NCBI RefSeq assembly: GCF_016863615.1
Contig: NZ_BOPF01000020.1
Span: forward strand, 62,001-126,000
Direction: 5' to 3'
Length of the DNA stretch: 64,000 bases
From: Virgisporangium aliadipatigenens
GTDB lineage: Bacteria > Actinomycetota > Actinomycetes > Mycobacteriales > Micromonosporaceae
Shown: piece by piece, positions 52,034 through 60,428 of the stretch
Layout: each line of letters opens with the position of its first letter
Position numbering within the stretch: the first letter of the stretch is position 1
Notes under the pieces: generated by a model
Database searches by the model: none
What the model saw: the letters and a program-made list of their open reading frames with translations, nothing else
What the model was told of the DNA's origin: nothing
Program-made: the position numbers and the translations under genes

Positions 52034-53763
52034 ACGCCGGCGGGTCGGCCGGGCTCGCCAGGGGCGCCTGGGCCGCCCCGCCGACCGCCCGCGACGCGCT
52101 GCGCCGGGCCCCGCGCACCACCCGGGACCCGGCCCCGGAGACGACCCGCGACCGCGGGCCCGTGGCGGGGGCCCGCTACCGCCGGGTCAACCTGCCGCCC
52201 GAGCTGGTCGACCGCTACGAGGTCGAACGCGACCTCGGCGCCGGCGGCGAGGCCGACACGCTCCTGGCCCGCGACCGCGCCACCGGCGAGCACGCCGTCG
52301 TCAAGATCTACCGCCGCGAGGTCCGGGCCGCCGAGGCCACGCTCGCCCGGCTCACCGGCGCCGACCCCCGCCACCTCGTGCGCCTGCTCGACTGGGGCCG
52401 CGGCGACGGCTACCTGTGGGAGACGCTGGAGTACGCCGTCCACGGCTCCCTCGAGGACCTGCGGCGGCAGCAGGGCGGCGGCGCCTGGCCGGACGAGTCC
52501 GTTCTGCGGGTGGTGGCGCAGGTGGCGCCGGCCATCGCCTACGCGCACTCGCTGGGGCTGGTGCACCGCGACGTCAAGCCCGGCAACATCCTGGTGCGCG
52601 GCGTCGCCCCGGTCGACCTGGTACTCGCCGACTTCGGACTCGCCGCCGTGCTGAACGCCTCCCGCGAGATGCGTTCCGGCTCGCGCACGTGTGCGTACGC
52701 GGCCCCGGAGGCGGCGATCGGCGACACCTCCACCGCGCTCGACTGGTGGTCCCTCGGCATCGTCGTCCACGAACTGCTCACCGGGCTCAACCCGTTCCAG
52801 CGCCTCGACGGGAGCTGGCAGTCCGACGCGATGATCGTGCGGGAGCTGACCGTGCACGACATCGACCTGAGCCGGATCCGGGACCGGCGCTGGCACCTGC
52901 TCTGCCGCGGCCTGCTCACCCGTGCCCCCGAGGAACGCTGGGGCGCCGAGCAGGTCTCCGCGTGGTGCGCCGGCGCCTCGCCCGCGGTCCCCCGTTCCCA
53001 CCCGGCGGGGCCGGCCGGGTTCGCGGGCGGGCCGCTCGACCGGGAGCACCTGCTGCGCCTCGCGGAGAACGCCGTCGCGGACCCGGCGCAGAACGCCGCC
53101 GTCGACCTGCTCTACACCGACGGCGTGCTGCCCGCCCTGGACGGCCGTCCCGGCTGCGCCGGCCACGCCGCGCTGGACGAACGGTGGCGGCGGCTGTGGG
53201 CGCAGTTCGAGGCGGTCGTGCGGCGCTACCGGCTCGACGTGCCGCCCGAAACGGCCCGCCGGTACCGGGCGATGCTGCTGCTGGCGGCGTTCCCCGGGCA
53301 GGAGGAGCTGTGGGCCGCGGAGGCCGGCGCGGCGGCGGCGGAGCCGGAGGCGGCCGGGCAGCGGTGGTTCCGGACGCTGGCCGCGGAACAAGCCCCGCCG
53401 GACGCCGCCGCGGCCCACCACGCGGCGCTGCTGCTCGCCGCGCCGATCGCCGCCGAGCGCACCGGCCGGCAGCGCACGGCCGAACGGGTGCGCGCCGCGG
53501 AGGCCGCACGGCAGCGGCAGTTCGCGCGGGAACGCTCGATCGACGAACTGTCGGCGCGGTTCGCGCTGGTGTGCGCGATGCTGGCGCTGGTGCCGCTGCT
53601 GGGCTACGTGGCCGCGCCGGCGGCGCTGTATCTGGGGTACCGCGGCCGGCGGGGCGGCGAGGTGGCGTCGTCGACCCTGACGTTCGCGCTCGCCGTGGTG
53701 GGCCTGGTCTGCAACGCCTTTTACGCCCGCGTTTACCTCGGCATAACGGCTGATTCCCTCTGA
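52030..53763 (+). CDS. Membrane-anchored Ser/Thr protein kinase
   Basis: A protein of 577 residues. After an N-terminal low-complexity stretch of about 55 residues, the kinase domain has a Gly loop (LGAGGEAD), VVKIY with lysine 92, catalytic HRDVKPGN (D181, N186), DFG (201-203) and APE with a following DWWSLGIVVHELLTGLNPF helix, so it should be active. A helical region at 340-500 precedes two C-terminal membrane helices (VCAMLALVPLLGYVAAPAALY and LTFALAVVGLVCNAFY). The start is GTG 52030, overlapping the FHA stop. As last gene it may regulate the AAA+ and FHA proteins by phosphorylation. No extracellular sensor domain is present. Confidence 0.9.
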   Translation: MNAGGSAGLARGAWAAPPTARDALRRAPRTTRDPAPETTRDRGPVAGARYRRVNLPPELVDRYEVERDLGAGGEADTLLARDRATGEHAVVKIYRREVRAAEATLARLTGADPRHLVRLLDWGRGDGYLWETLEYAVHGSLEDLRRQQGGGAWPDESVLRVVAQVAPAIAYAHSLGLVHRDVKPGNILVRGVAPVDLVLADFGLAAVLNASREMRSGSRTCAYAAPEAAIGDTSTALDWWSLGIVVHELLTGLNPFQRLDGSWQSDAMIVRELTVHDIDLSRIRDRRWHLLCRGLLTRAPEERWGAEQVSAWCAGASPAVPRSHPAGPAGFAGGPLDREHLLRLAENAVADPAQNAAVDLLYTDGVLPALDGRPGCAGHAALDERWRRLWAQFEAVVRRYRLDVPPETARRYRAMLLLAAFPGQEELWAAEAGAAAAEPEAAGQRWFRTLAAEQAPPDAAAAHHAALLLAAPIAAERTGRQRTAERVRAAEAARQRQFARERSIDELSARFALVCAMLALVPLLGYVAAPAALYLGYRGRRGGEVASSTLTFALAVVGLVCNAFYARVYLGITADSL

Positions 53764-53811
53764 CGACACGCCCATGTAAGCATCGAGACTCCTCAACGTG
53801 GAGGGATTTCG

Positions 53812-55314
53812 ATGGACATCAGTCGTCGTATGTTCCTGGCCGGTGGGGCCGCCGCCACGGGTGGCACGCTCTTCGCCTCGGCCATCCTCTCCGGCATCGA
53901 CTCCGCCGCCGCCGCGTCGACGCCCCCGCGCACCGGTGCCGACCCCGACGGCTACACCGGGGGCTACGGGCCGCTGCGGCCGGTCGCCGCGGCCGACGAG
54001 CCGGGCGCCGAGTACTTCGCCCTGCCGGCCGGGTTCAGCTACGTCGTGTTCGGCAAGACCGGCACGCCGATGGTCAGCGACCCGTCGCAACGCAACCCGA
54101 GCAGCCACGACGGGATGGCCGCGTTCCACGGGCCCGGGCCCACGATCCGGCTGACCCGCAACCAGGAGGACCGCAACGCACCCGGCGAGGGCACCGTCGG
54201 CGGGCCGTCCGCGACCCGGTACGACCCGCTCGCGGGCGGCGGCGTGACCGTGCTCGACTACGACCCGCGCACCCGCCGCGTGGTGCGCGACTTCATCGGC
54301 GTCAACGGCACCCACGTCAACTGCGCGGGCGGGATCGCCTGGCGGCACGCCGGCTGGCTCACCTGCGAGGAGACGGTCGCCGGCCCCGCCGACGGCTACG
54401 GCCGAAAACACGGCTACGTCTTCCTCGTCCCGATCGGCGCCCGCGCCACCGCCCGGGCCGAGCCGCTCACCGCCATGGGCCGCTTCTCGCACGAGGCCGT
54501 CGCGACCGACCGTCGCACCGGCGTCGTGTACCTCACCGAGGACGCCGGATCCGGTCGCGGCAGCGGCTTCTACCGGTTCCTGCCCAGGGACCCGGCCCGG
54601 CTCTCGCGCGGCGGACGGTTGCAGATCCTGTCGCTCAAGGGACGTCCCCGGACCGATCTGAGGGAACGCCAGAAGCCCGGCCGCTGGCTCCCCGTGGTGT
54701 GGCGGGACATCGACGACCCCGATCCGGATCCCGTCATCGAGGCCGAACTGCCCGGCGCCACAAGCGTCTTCGCGCAGGGCTGGGCGGCCGGCGGGGCCAA
54801 GTTCAACCGGCTGGAGGGCGTCTGGGCCGCCGAGCGCAGCTTCTTCATCGCCTCGACCAGCGGCGGCGACGCCAAGAACGGCGACGTCAACGCCGACGGG
54901 TACGCCGAGGGCTACGGCCAGATCTGGGAGTACGCGCCGGGCGAGCACGACGGCGACGGCGGGCAGTTGCGGCTGGCGTTCGAGTCGCCGGGCGGCTCGG
55001 TGCTCGACAGCCCGGACAACCTCACCGTCAGCCCCCAGGGCAACCTGCTGATCTGCGAGGACGACGCCGGCAGCGTGGACGGCGACACGCATCCGCTGGC
55101 GCCCGGGCTGGTCGACGTCAACCGGCTCATCGGGTTGACCCGCTCGGGGCGCACCTTCGAGTTCCTGGTCAACCGCTTCAGCACCAGCGAGCTGGCCGGT
55201 GCGTGCTTCAGCCCCGACGGCCAGACCCTGTTCGTGAACGTCTACGGCACCGCGGACGCGGGCAGCGGCTTCACGGCGGCGATCACCGGGCCGTGGCGGC
55301 GCGGCGTGCTGTGA
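53812..55314 (+). CDS. PhoX-family (DUF839) alkaline phosphatase, exported
   Basis: A protein of 500 residues. The N-terminus has a twin-arginine signal (SRRMFLAGGAA) ending near AAAA. The rest is a PhoX-like beta-propeller: DGMAAFHG, NGTHVNCAGGIAWRHAGW, LTCEET, EAVATDRRTGVVYLTED, SPDNLTVSPQGNLLICEDD. Conserved Glu and Cys residues in those motifs bind iron and calcium in family members. It should hydrolyse phosphate esters outside the cell. GGAGGGAT lies eight bases before ATG. Transcription is probably independent of the kinase operon, 48 bases away. Confidence 0.88.
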   Translation: MDISRRMFLAGGAAATGGTLFASAILSGIDSAAAASTPPRTGADPDGYTGGYGPLRPVAAADEPGAEYFALPAGFSYVVFGKTGTPMVSDPSQRNPSSHDGMAAFHGPGPTIRLTRNQEDRNAPGEGTVGGPSATRYDPLAGGGVTVLDYDPRTRRVVRDFIGVNGTHVNCAGGIAWRHAGWLTCEETVAGPADGYGRKHGYVFLVPIGARATARAEPLTAMGRFSHEAVATDRRTGVVYLTEDAGSGRGSGFYRFLPRDPARLSRGGRLQILSLKGRPRTDLRERQKPGRWLPVVWRDIDDPDPDPVIEAELPGATSVFAQGWAAGGAKFNRLEGVWAAERSFFIASTSGGDAKNGDVNADGYAEGYGQIWEYAPGEHDGDGGQLRLAFESPGGSVLDSPDNLTVSPQGNLLICEDDAGSVDGDTHPLAPGLVDVNRLIGLTRSGRTFEFLVNRFSTSELAGACFSPDGQTLFVNVYGTADAGSGFTAAITGPWRRGVL

Positions 55315-55379
55315 ACCCTCCCAGAAATCCGGCAGGGGGCACACAGCCGGCTCCCAGGTAGCGGGTCGAGCCTGACGGC

Positions 55380-56234
55380 ATGGGACCACGTTACGAGGGG
55401 CGCCCCCTGCCCCGGCCGGATGCGGAACCGGTCGACCAGGGGCTGGCGTTCGATCTCGGCACCCTGGTCGACCGGCGGCGGGTGCTGCGGATGTTCGGGC
55501 TCGGCGTCGCCGTGGCGGGGCTCGCGGCGTGCACCGACGACCCCTCGGCGGGAGGCTCTTCTTCCGGCGGGTCCACCTCGGCTGCGGGCGAGATCCCCGA
55601 GGAGACGGCCGGCCCCTACCCCGGCGACGGGTCCAACGGGCCGGATGTGCTGGAGCGCAGCGGCATCATCCGCGGCGACATCCGGTCGAGCTTCGACGGC
55701 GCGCCGGGCACGGCCGAGGGGGTCCTCCTGACCCTCGAACTGTCCATTGTGGACATGGCGGGCGGGAAGCCGTTCGACGGAACGGCCGTGTATGTCTGGC
55801 ACTGCGACCGCGAGGGCCGGTACTCGATGTACTCCGACGGCGTCCGGGACCGCAACTACCTGCGCGGCGTGCAGGTCGCGGACACCGCGGGGAAGGTCAG
55901 CTTCACCAGCGTCTTCCCGGGCTGCTACACCGGCCGCTGGCCGCACGTGCACTTCGAGGTGTACCCCGACGCGGCGAGCATCACCGACGCCACCAGGGCG
56001 ATCGCGACGTCGCAGGTGGCGCTGCCGAAGGAGGCCTGCGACGCGGTCTACGCCCGGCCGGGCTACGAACGTTCCGGGCCGGCCCTGGCGCGGGTGAGCC
56101 TGGGCGGCGACGGCGTCTTCGGCGACGACGGCGGCGCGGCGCAGCTCGGCACGGCGACCGGTGACGTCGGCGGCGGGTACACGGTGGCGCTCACGGTGAA
56201 CGTCGACACCCGCACCGCGCCCGGCCGAGGATGA
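55380..56234 (+). CDS. Intradiol-dioxygenase-like lipoprotein
   Basis: A protein of 284 residues. The lipobox LAAC (about residues 42-45) after a Tat-like RRR motif makes it a predicted lipoprotein. The beta-sandwich matches intradiol ring-cleavage dioxygenases: the iron ligands would be two Tyr (in RYSMYSDG and in the following NYLRG region) and the two His of PHVHFEVY. The exported family members act on aromatic compounds or are poorly characterised. It may lie in one transcript with the PhoX gene (65-base gap). Residue assignment is by motif only. Confidence 0.83.
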   Translation: MGPRYEGRPLPRPDAEPVDQGLAFDLGTLVDRRRVLRMFGLGVAVAGLAACTDDPSAGGSSSGGSTSAAGEIPEETAGPYPGDGSNGPDVLERSGIIRGDIRSSFDGAPGTAEGVLLTLELSIVDMAGGKPFDGTAVYVWHCDREGRYSMYSDGVRDRNYLRGVQVADTAGKVSFTSVFPGCYTGRWPHVHFEVYPDAASITDATRAIATSQVALPKEACDAVYARPGYERSGPALARVSLGGDGVFGDDGGAAQLGTATGDVGGGYTVALTVNVDTRTAPGRG

Positions 56235-56280
56235 CTCCGCGTAGGTAAGTCCGGCTCTGACCAAATGGGCAGAGGACTTC

Positions 56281-56316
56281 TGTTCGCCGCGACACAACTT
56301 TTGTTCGCGGCGAACA
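56281..56316. promoter_or_regulatory. Tandem operator-like sites upstream of the sugar genes
   Basis: TGTTCGCCGCGACAC (56281-56295) and TGTTCGCGGCGAACA (56302-56316) are near repeats; the second is a palindrome with arms TGTTCG/CGAACA. They lie 140 bases before the isomerase gene and may bind a dimeric regulator. TACGGT at 56322-56327 could be a -10 element. Confidence 0.45.
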
Positions 56317-56458
56317 TGTCGTACGGTGGGCCAACCAATAGACGAATGCACATGAACGAAAGTCGCACTCCGGCGCATCCGCGTGGCCCGCCATCGACGC
56401 CGATCGCTCAACGCTGCCACGCGTCCGCGTCGTCCCAACCGACTGGAGGCAGTGCAGC

Positions 56459-57394
56459 ATGGCCCAAGACCGTCAACCGTCCATGACCCGACGCGGGGTC
56501 CTCGCCGCGGGAGCCGCCACTGCCGCGGTGGCCGTGACCACCGCGTCTCCGGCCTCGGCCGGCGTTCCACAGCCCGACGGCGGACCGGGCGGCAATCCGC
56601 ACCGGGTGCCGCGCGACAAGATCAGCGTTCAGCTGTACACCCTGCGCAACCAGCTGCAGATCGATCTCGACGGCAGCCTCCGCGAACTGCGCCGCATCGG
56701 CTACACCCGGGTCGAGCACGCCGGCTTCGTCGGCCGCACCGCGCAGCAGTTCCGCGCCGCGCTCGACGCCGCCGGGCTCAAGGCGACCTCCGGGCACGTC
56801 GGCATCCCGCAGCCGTTCGACGCCGCCACCTGGCAGCGCGCGCTCGAGGACGCCAACATCGTCGGCAACAAGTACATCGTGCACCCGTACTTCGGTACCG
56901 ACGCCAACGGGCCGATCCGCAACGGCGCCGTCTACCGGGCGTTCGCCAAGGATCTCAACCGCGCCGGCGAACTGGCCCGCCGGGCCGGCCTCGACTTCGG
57001 CTACCACAACCACCACAACGAGTTCCTGCGCCAGGACGGCGGCAACCGCACCGGGTTCGACATCCTGACCGCCGAGACCGACCCGCGGTTCGTGCACCTG
57101 GAGGTGGACCTCTTCTGGGCGTGGCGCGGCACGGCCGACCCGGTGGACCTGATCCAGAAGCACCGCGGCCGGATCCGCCAGGTGCACGTCAAGGACTACG
57201 ACACCAACGCGAGCTTCGCCGACCCGGGCTCGGGTCTGATCGACTTCGGCCGCATCTTCCGGCACGCGCGCGAGGCCGGCCTGGTCGAGTACATCGTCGA
57301 ACGCGACGACGCGGGCAGCCCGCCACGCACCCCCGCACAGGCGCTGGAGACCGCCCAGAACGGTTTCCGCTACCTCGACACCCTGCGCTTCTAG
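56459..57394 (+). CDS. Tat-exported sugar phosphate isomerase/epimerase-like (TIM-barrel)
   Basis: A protein of 311 residues. A twin-arginine signal (MTRRGVLAAGAAT) ends near ASAG. The barrel fits the xylose-isomerase-like/AP-endonuclease-2 family: ISVQLYTLRN, GYTRVEHAG, FGYHNHHNEF, HLEVDLFWAW and IRQVHVKDYD, with His, Glu and Asp residues of the metal site. The usual role is isomerisation or epimerisation of sugars or inositols; the exported form is often linked to secreted sugar dehydrogenases, and such a gene follows ten bases downstream. GGAGGCAG precedes ATG. Confidence 0.88.
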   Translation: MAQDRQPSMTRRGVLAAGAATAAVAVTTASPASAGVPQPDGGPGGNPHRVPRDKISVQLYTLRNQLQIDLDGSLRELRRIGYTRVEHAGFVGRTAQQFRAALDAAGLKATSGHVGIPQPFDAATWQRALEDANIVGNKYIVHPYFGTDANGPIRNGAVYRAFAKDLNRAGELARRAGLDFGYHNHHNEFLRQDGGNRTGFDILTAETDPRFVHLEVDLFWAWRGTADPVDLIQKHRGRIRQVHVKDYDTNASFADPGSGLIDFGRIFRHAREAGLVEYIVERDDAGSPPRTPAQALETAQNGFRYLDTLRF

Positions 57395-57404
57395 GGGGTA
57401 TCCG

Positions 57405-59492
57405 ATGAGGCGTCTCGCGTTCCTCGCCGCCCTGTCCACTGTGGTCGGTTCGATCGTGGTGGCCACCCCCGCCGTGGCCGCACCGCAGGCGGACCCGCCC
57501 TCCGACGGCCAGTTCCAGAAGGTCACCCTCAACGACTTCCCCGGCGAGCCGATGAGCCTCGCCGTCCTGCCCGACCGGCGCGTGCTGCACACGGCGCGCA
57601 CCGGCGAGGTCCGCATCCACGACCCGCGCACCGGCACCAACCGGCTCGCGGCCGACGTGCCCGTCTACGAGCACGACGAGGAGGGGCTGCAGGGCATCGC
57701 CATCGACCCGGACTTCGGGCGCAACCACTGGGTCTACCTGTACTACTCCCCGCCGCTGAACACGCCCACCGACGACCCGTCGACGCCGAACGTCAACGAG
57801 GGCGACGCGCCGCTCAACGGCACCGAGGCCGACTGGGCGCGCTTCCGGGGCTACCTCCAGCTGTCCCGCTTCAAGCTGCGCGGCGACACGCTCGACCTGA
57901 CCAGCGAGCAGAAGATCATCCAGGTCGACACCGACCGCGGCATCTGCTGCCACGTCGGCGGCCAGATCGACTTCGACAGCAAGGGCAACCTGTACCTGTC
58001 GACCGGCGACGACAGCAACCCGTTCGCGTCGAACGGGTATGTGCCGATCGACGAGCGGCCGGACCGCAATCCCGCCTACGACGCCCAGCGCACCAGCGCC
58101 AACACGAACGACCTGCGCGGCAAGCTGCTGCGCATCACGGTCGGGCGGGACGGCGGCTACACGGTGCCCGAGGGCAACCTGTTCCGGCCGGGCGCCCCGA
58201 AGACCCGTCCCGAGATCTACGCGATGGGGCTGCGCAACCCGTTCCGCTTCGCGGTCGACCGGCGCACCGACACGGTGTACGTCGGCGACTACTCGCCGGA
58301 CGCCAACGCTGCCAACCCGGCGCGCGGGCCGGCCGGCCACGGCCGCTGGCTCTCGATCGAACGCCCGGCAAACTACGGCTGGCCGTACTGCGTCAGCCCG
58401 TCGCAGCCGTACATCGACTACGACTTCGCGACCGGCACGTCGGGGGCGCCGTTCAACTGCGCGGCGCCGGTGAACAACTCGCCGCGCAACACCGGCCGGA
58501 CCAACCTGCCGCCGGTGGCCGAGCCCGAGATCGCGTACACCTACGCGGCCTCGACGCAGTGGCCGGAGCTGGAGAGCGGTGGGATCGGCCCGATGGGCGG
58601 GCCGGCGTACCGGTTCGACCGGAACAACCCGTCGCCGACGAAGTGGCCCCAGTACTACGACGGCAAGCCGCTGTTCTACGAGTGGACGCGGGACTACGTG
58701 AAGGAGTTCCAGCTCGACCGGCGCGGTGACGTGAAGGCCATCCGGCCGGTGCTCGACTCGCTCGTCTTCGACAACCCGATGGACCTGGAGTTCGGCCCCG
58801 ACGGTGCGCTCTACGTGCTCGAGTACGGCGACGGCTACTTCGCCGAGAACCCGGACGCGCAACTGTCCCGGTTCGACTTCGTGCGCGGCAACCGCACGCC
58901 GATCCCGAAGATCTCCGCGAACCCGACGATCGGCCTGGCCCCGCTGACGGTGCAGTTCTCCAGCGCCGGCACGACGGATCCGGACGGCGACCGGCTGCGC
59001 TACGCGTGGGACTTCGACTCCAACGGCACCGTCGACTCGCGCGATCCCAACCCGAGCTGGACGTACACCGCCAACGGCCGCTACACGCCGACGGTCAACG
59101 TCACGGACAGCACGGGCAGATCCGCGGCGGCGCAGATGCAGTTGCTCGTCGGGCCGCGCGCGCCGGTGGTGACGTTCGTCAGACCCGTTACGGGACAAGC
59201 GTTCCAGTTCGGTGACACGGTCCAGTTCGAGGTGCAGGTGGTCGACGACGAGCCGATCGACTGCGCGCGCGTCACGGTCACCTACATCCTGGGCCATGAC
59301 GAGCACGGCCATCCGCTGTCCGAGGCGCACGGCTGCACCGGAAGCATCCCGACGTTCCTGGATCCGGGGCACGGCGGCGCGGACGACCTGACCGCGGTGT
59401 TCGTGGCGGAGTACACGGACGCGCCGAGCGATCCGGGCACGCCGCCGCAGAGCGGTCGGGCCGAAGTGGTGCTCGAACCGTCCGACGGCTGA
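57405..59492 (+). CDS. Exported PQQ-type glucose/sorbosone dehydrogenase-like protein with PKD domain
   Basis: A protein of 695 residues. A signal peptide (MRRLAFLAALSTVVG... to AVA) precedes a six-bladed propeller of the soluble glucose/sorbosone dehydrogenase family: HDEEGLQGIAIDPDFG, GGQIDFDSKGNLYLSTGDD, EIYAMGLRNPFRF, and LEFGPDGALYVLEYGDGYF. A PKD-type beta-sandwich follows at about 505-590 (ISANPTIGLAPLTVQFSSAG and WDFDSNGTVDS). The C-terminal 100 residues are another beta-rich module. It probably oxidises a sugar or polyol outside the cell, using PQQ. It is translationally close to the isomerase, and a strong terminator follows. Confidence 0.9.
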   Translation: MRRLAFLAALSTVVGSIVVATPAVAAPQADPPSDGQFQKVTLNDFPGEPMSLAVLPDRRVLHTARTGEVRIHDPRTGTNRLAADVPVYEHDEEGLQGIAIDPDFGRNHWVYLYYSPPLNTPTDDPSTPNVNEGDAPLNGTEADWARFRGYLQLSRFKLRGDTLDLTSEQKIIQVDTDRGICCHVGGQIDFDSKGNLYLSTGDDSNPFASNGYVPIDERPDRNPAYDAQRTSANTNDLRGKLLRITVGRDGGYTVPEGNLFRPGAPKTRPEIYAMGLRNPFRFAVDRRTDTVYVGDYSPDANAANPARGPAGHGRWLSIERPANYGWPYCVSPSQPYIDYDFATGTSGAPFNCAAPVNNSPRNTGRTNLPPVAEPEIAYTYAASTQWPELESGGIGPMGGPAYRFDRNNPSPTKWPQYYDGKPLFYEWTRDYVKEFQLDRRGDVKAIRPVLDSLVFDNPMDLEFGPDGALYVLEYGDGYFAENPDAQLSRFDFVRGNRTPIPKISANPTIGLAPLTVQFSSAGTTDPDGDRLRYAWDFDSNGTVDSRDPNPSWTYTANGRYTPTVNVTDSTGRSAAAQMQLLVGPRAPVVTFVRPVTGQAFQFGDTVQFEVQVVDDEPIDCARVTVTYILGHDEHGHPLSEAHGCTGSIPTFLDPGHGGADDLTAVFVAEYTDAPSDPGTPPQSGRAEVVLEPSDG

Positions 59493-59505
59493 CCGACTGA
59501 GGCAG

Positions 59506-59538
59506 GCGCCTCCGGTCCGCACCAGGGACCGGAGGCGC
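59506..59538. terminator. Bidirectional hairpin terminator
   Basis: GCGCCTCCGGTCC (59506-59518) and GGACCGGAGGCGC (59526-59538) form a perfect 13-base stem with a seven-base loop between the convergent sugar dehydrogenase and LuxR genes, so it can end both transcripts. Confidence 0.75.
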
Positions 59539-59539
59539 T

Positions 59540-60352
59540 TCAGCGGCTCTGCGACTCGCGCAACGCGATCTGGTAGCCGAGCTGGAACGTGGTGTGCGCC
59601 CGGTAATCCTTCTTCAGCCGGGTGATCCGCTTGGCGAACGTGCGGTCGCTGATACCCAGCCGCCGCGCGATCACCCGCCCCGTCTCGCCGTCGACCAGCA
59701 TCCGGATGATGAGCTTCTGCACCGGCGTCGTGATGTTCTGCGTGGCGTGCGGGAGGTAGGGATCGGCGCGCTGCCACGCGCGGTCGAACAGGTCGGCGAA
59801 ATAGCCGACGAGCGCCGGATGCCGGATGTGCGCGACGGTGGGGCGTTCGGCGTCGACGGCGAGGAACGCCACGTCGCGGTCGACGACGATGAGCCGCCCG
59901 GGGAACTCGTCGATGGTGCGCACCTCGGCGCCGGCGGCGGTCGCCTCCTTGACGTACGCCGCGACGCCCTGGTCGTGCCGGGCGGTGTGCTGGTACAGGA
60001 CCCGCGTCACGGCGCCGCGGCCCACGGTGCGCCCCGGAACGGGATCGTCGGCGCCGGGCATCGCGTCGGCCTGCGCGACGAGCACCTCCTTGCGGCAGCG
60101 CCGCACGGCTTCGTCGACGCGGCGGTCGCACATCGTTCCCTCGAAGATCTCGACGGTCGCCGGCTCCGCACCCGCGCCCGGACGCATCTCCGCCGGGAGC
60201 CGCCAGCCGGGCGGAGCGGCGGACGGGACCCGGCGGGAGCGCGGACGCACGTGCGGCAGCACTAATCCGATGTCGTCCTGGTCCGCGCCGTCGCCGCCCG
60301 GCCCACCGGGAGCGACCTGTCCACCTTGACCGACCACGAAAACCGTGCCCAT
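59540..60352 (-). CDS. LuxR-type regulator with TrmB-like sensor region
   Basis: A protein of 270 residues. The C-terminal helix-turn-helix (GETGRVIARRLGISDRTFAKRI) is LuxR-like. The middle (VTRVLYQHTARHDQGVAAYV, GAEVRTIDEFPGRLIVVDRDVAFL) resembles the TrmB/phospholipase-D-like sensor part found in cluster-associated regulators of actinomycete antibiotic loci. It has no receiver domain. The ATG at 60352 is chosen because GGGGG lies seven bases before; the frame extends to 60481 without a good site. It is 76 bases downstream of the oxygenase gene and probably controls the NRPS cluster. Confidence 0.82.
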   Translation of the reverse strand: MGTVFVVGQGGQVAPGGPGGDGADQDDIGLVLPHVRPRSRRVPSAAPPGWRLPAEMRPGAGAEPATVEIFEGTMCDRRVDEAVRRCRKEVLVAQADAMPGADDPVPGRTVGRGAVTRVLYQHTARHDQGVAAYVKEATAAGAEVRTIDEFPGRLIVVDRDVAFLAVDAERPTVAHIRHPALVGYFADLFDRAWQRADPYLPHATQNITTPVQKLIIRMLVDGETGRVIARRLGISDRTFAKRITRLKKDYRAHTTFQLGYQIALRESQSR

Positions 60353-60428
60353 CTGTTTCCCCCGTGTCATGGATATCAGTGCGCGGGTGCGCGATTGCGT
60401 GCGGCCGCACGGCCGCGGGGTCCGGCCG

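Noticed and set aside
51832-55389. 1185-codon minus-strand frame opposite kinase and PhoX genes, and a similar one at 57189-60410
   Set aside because: Both cover several well-supported plus-strand genes and have no recognisable motifs.
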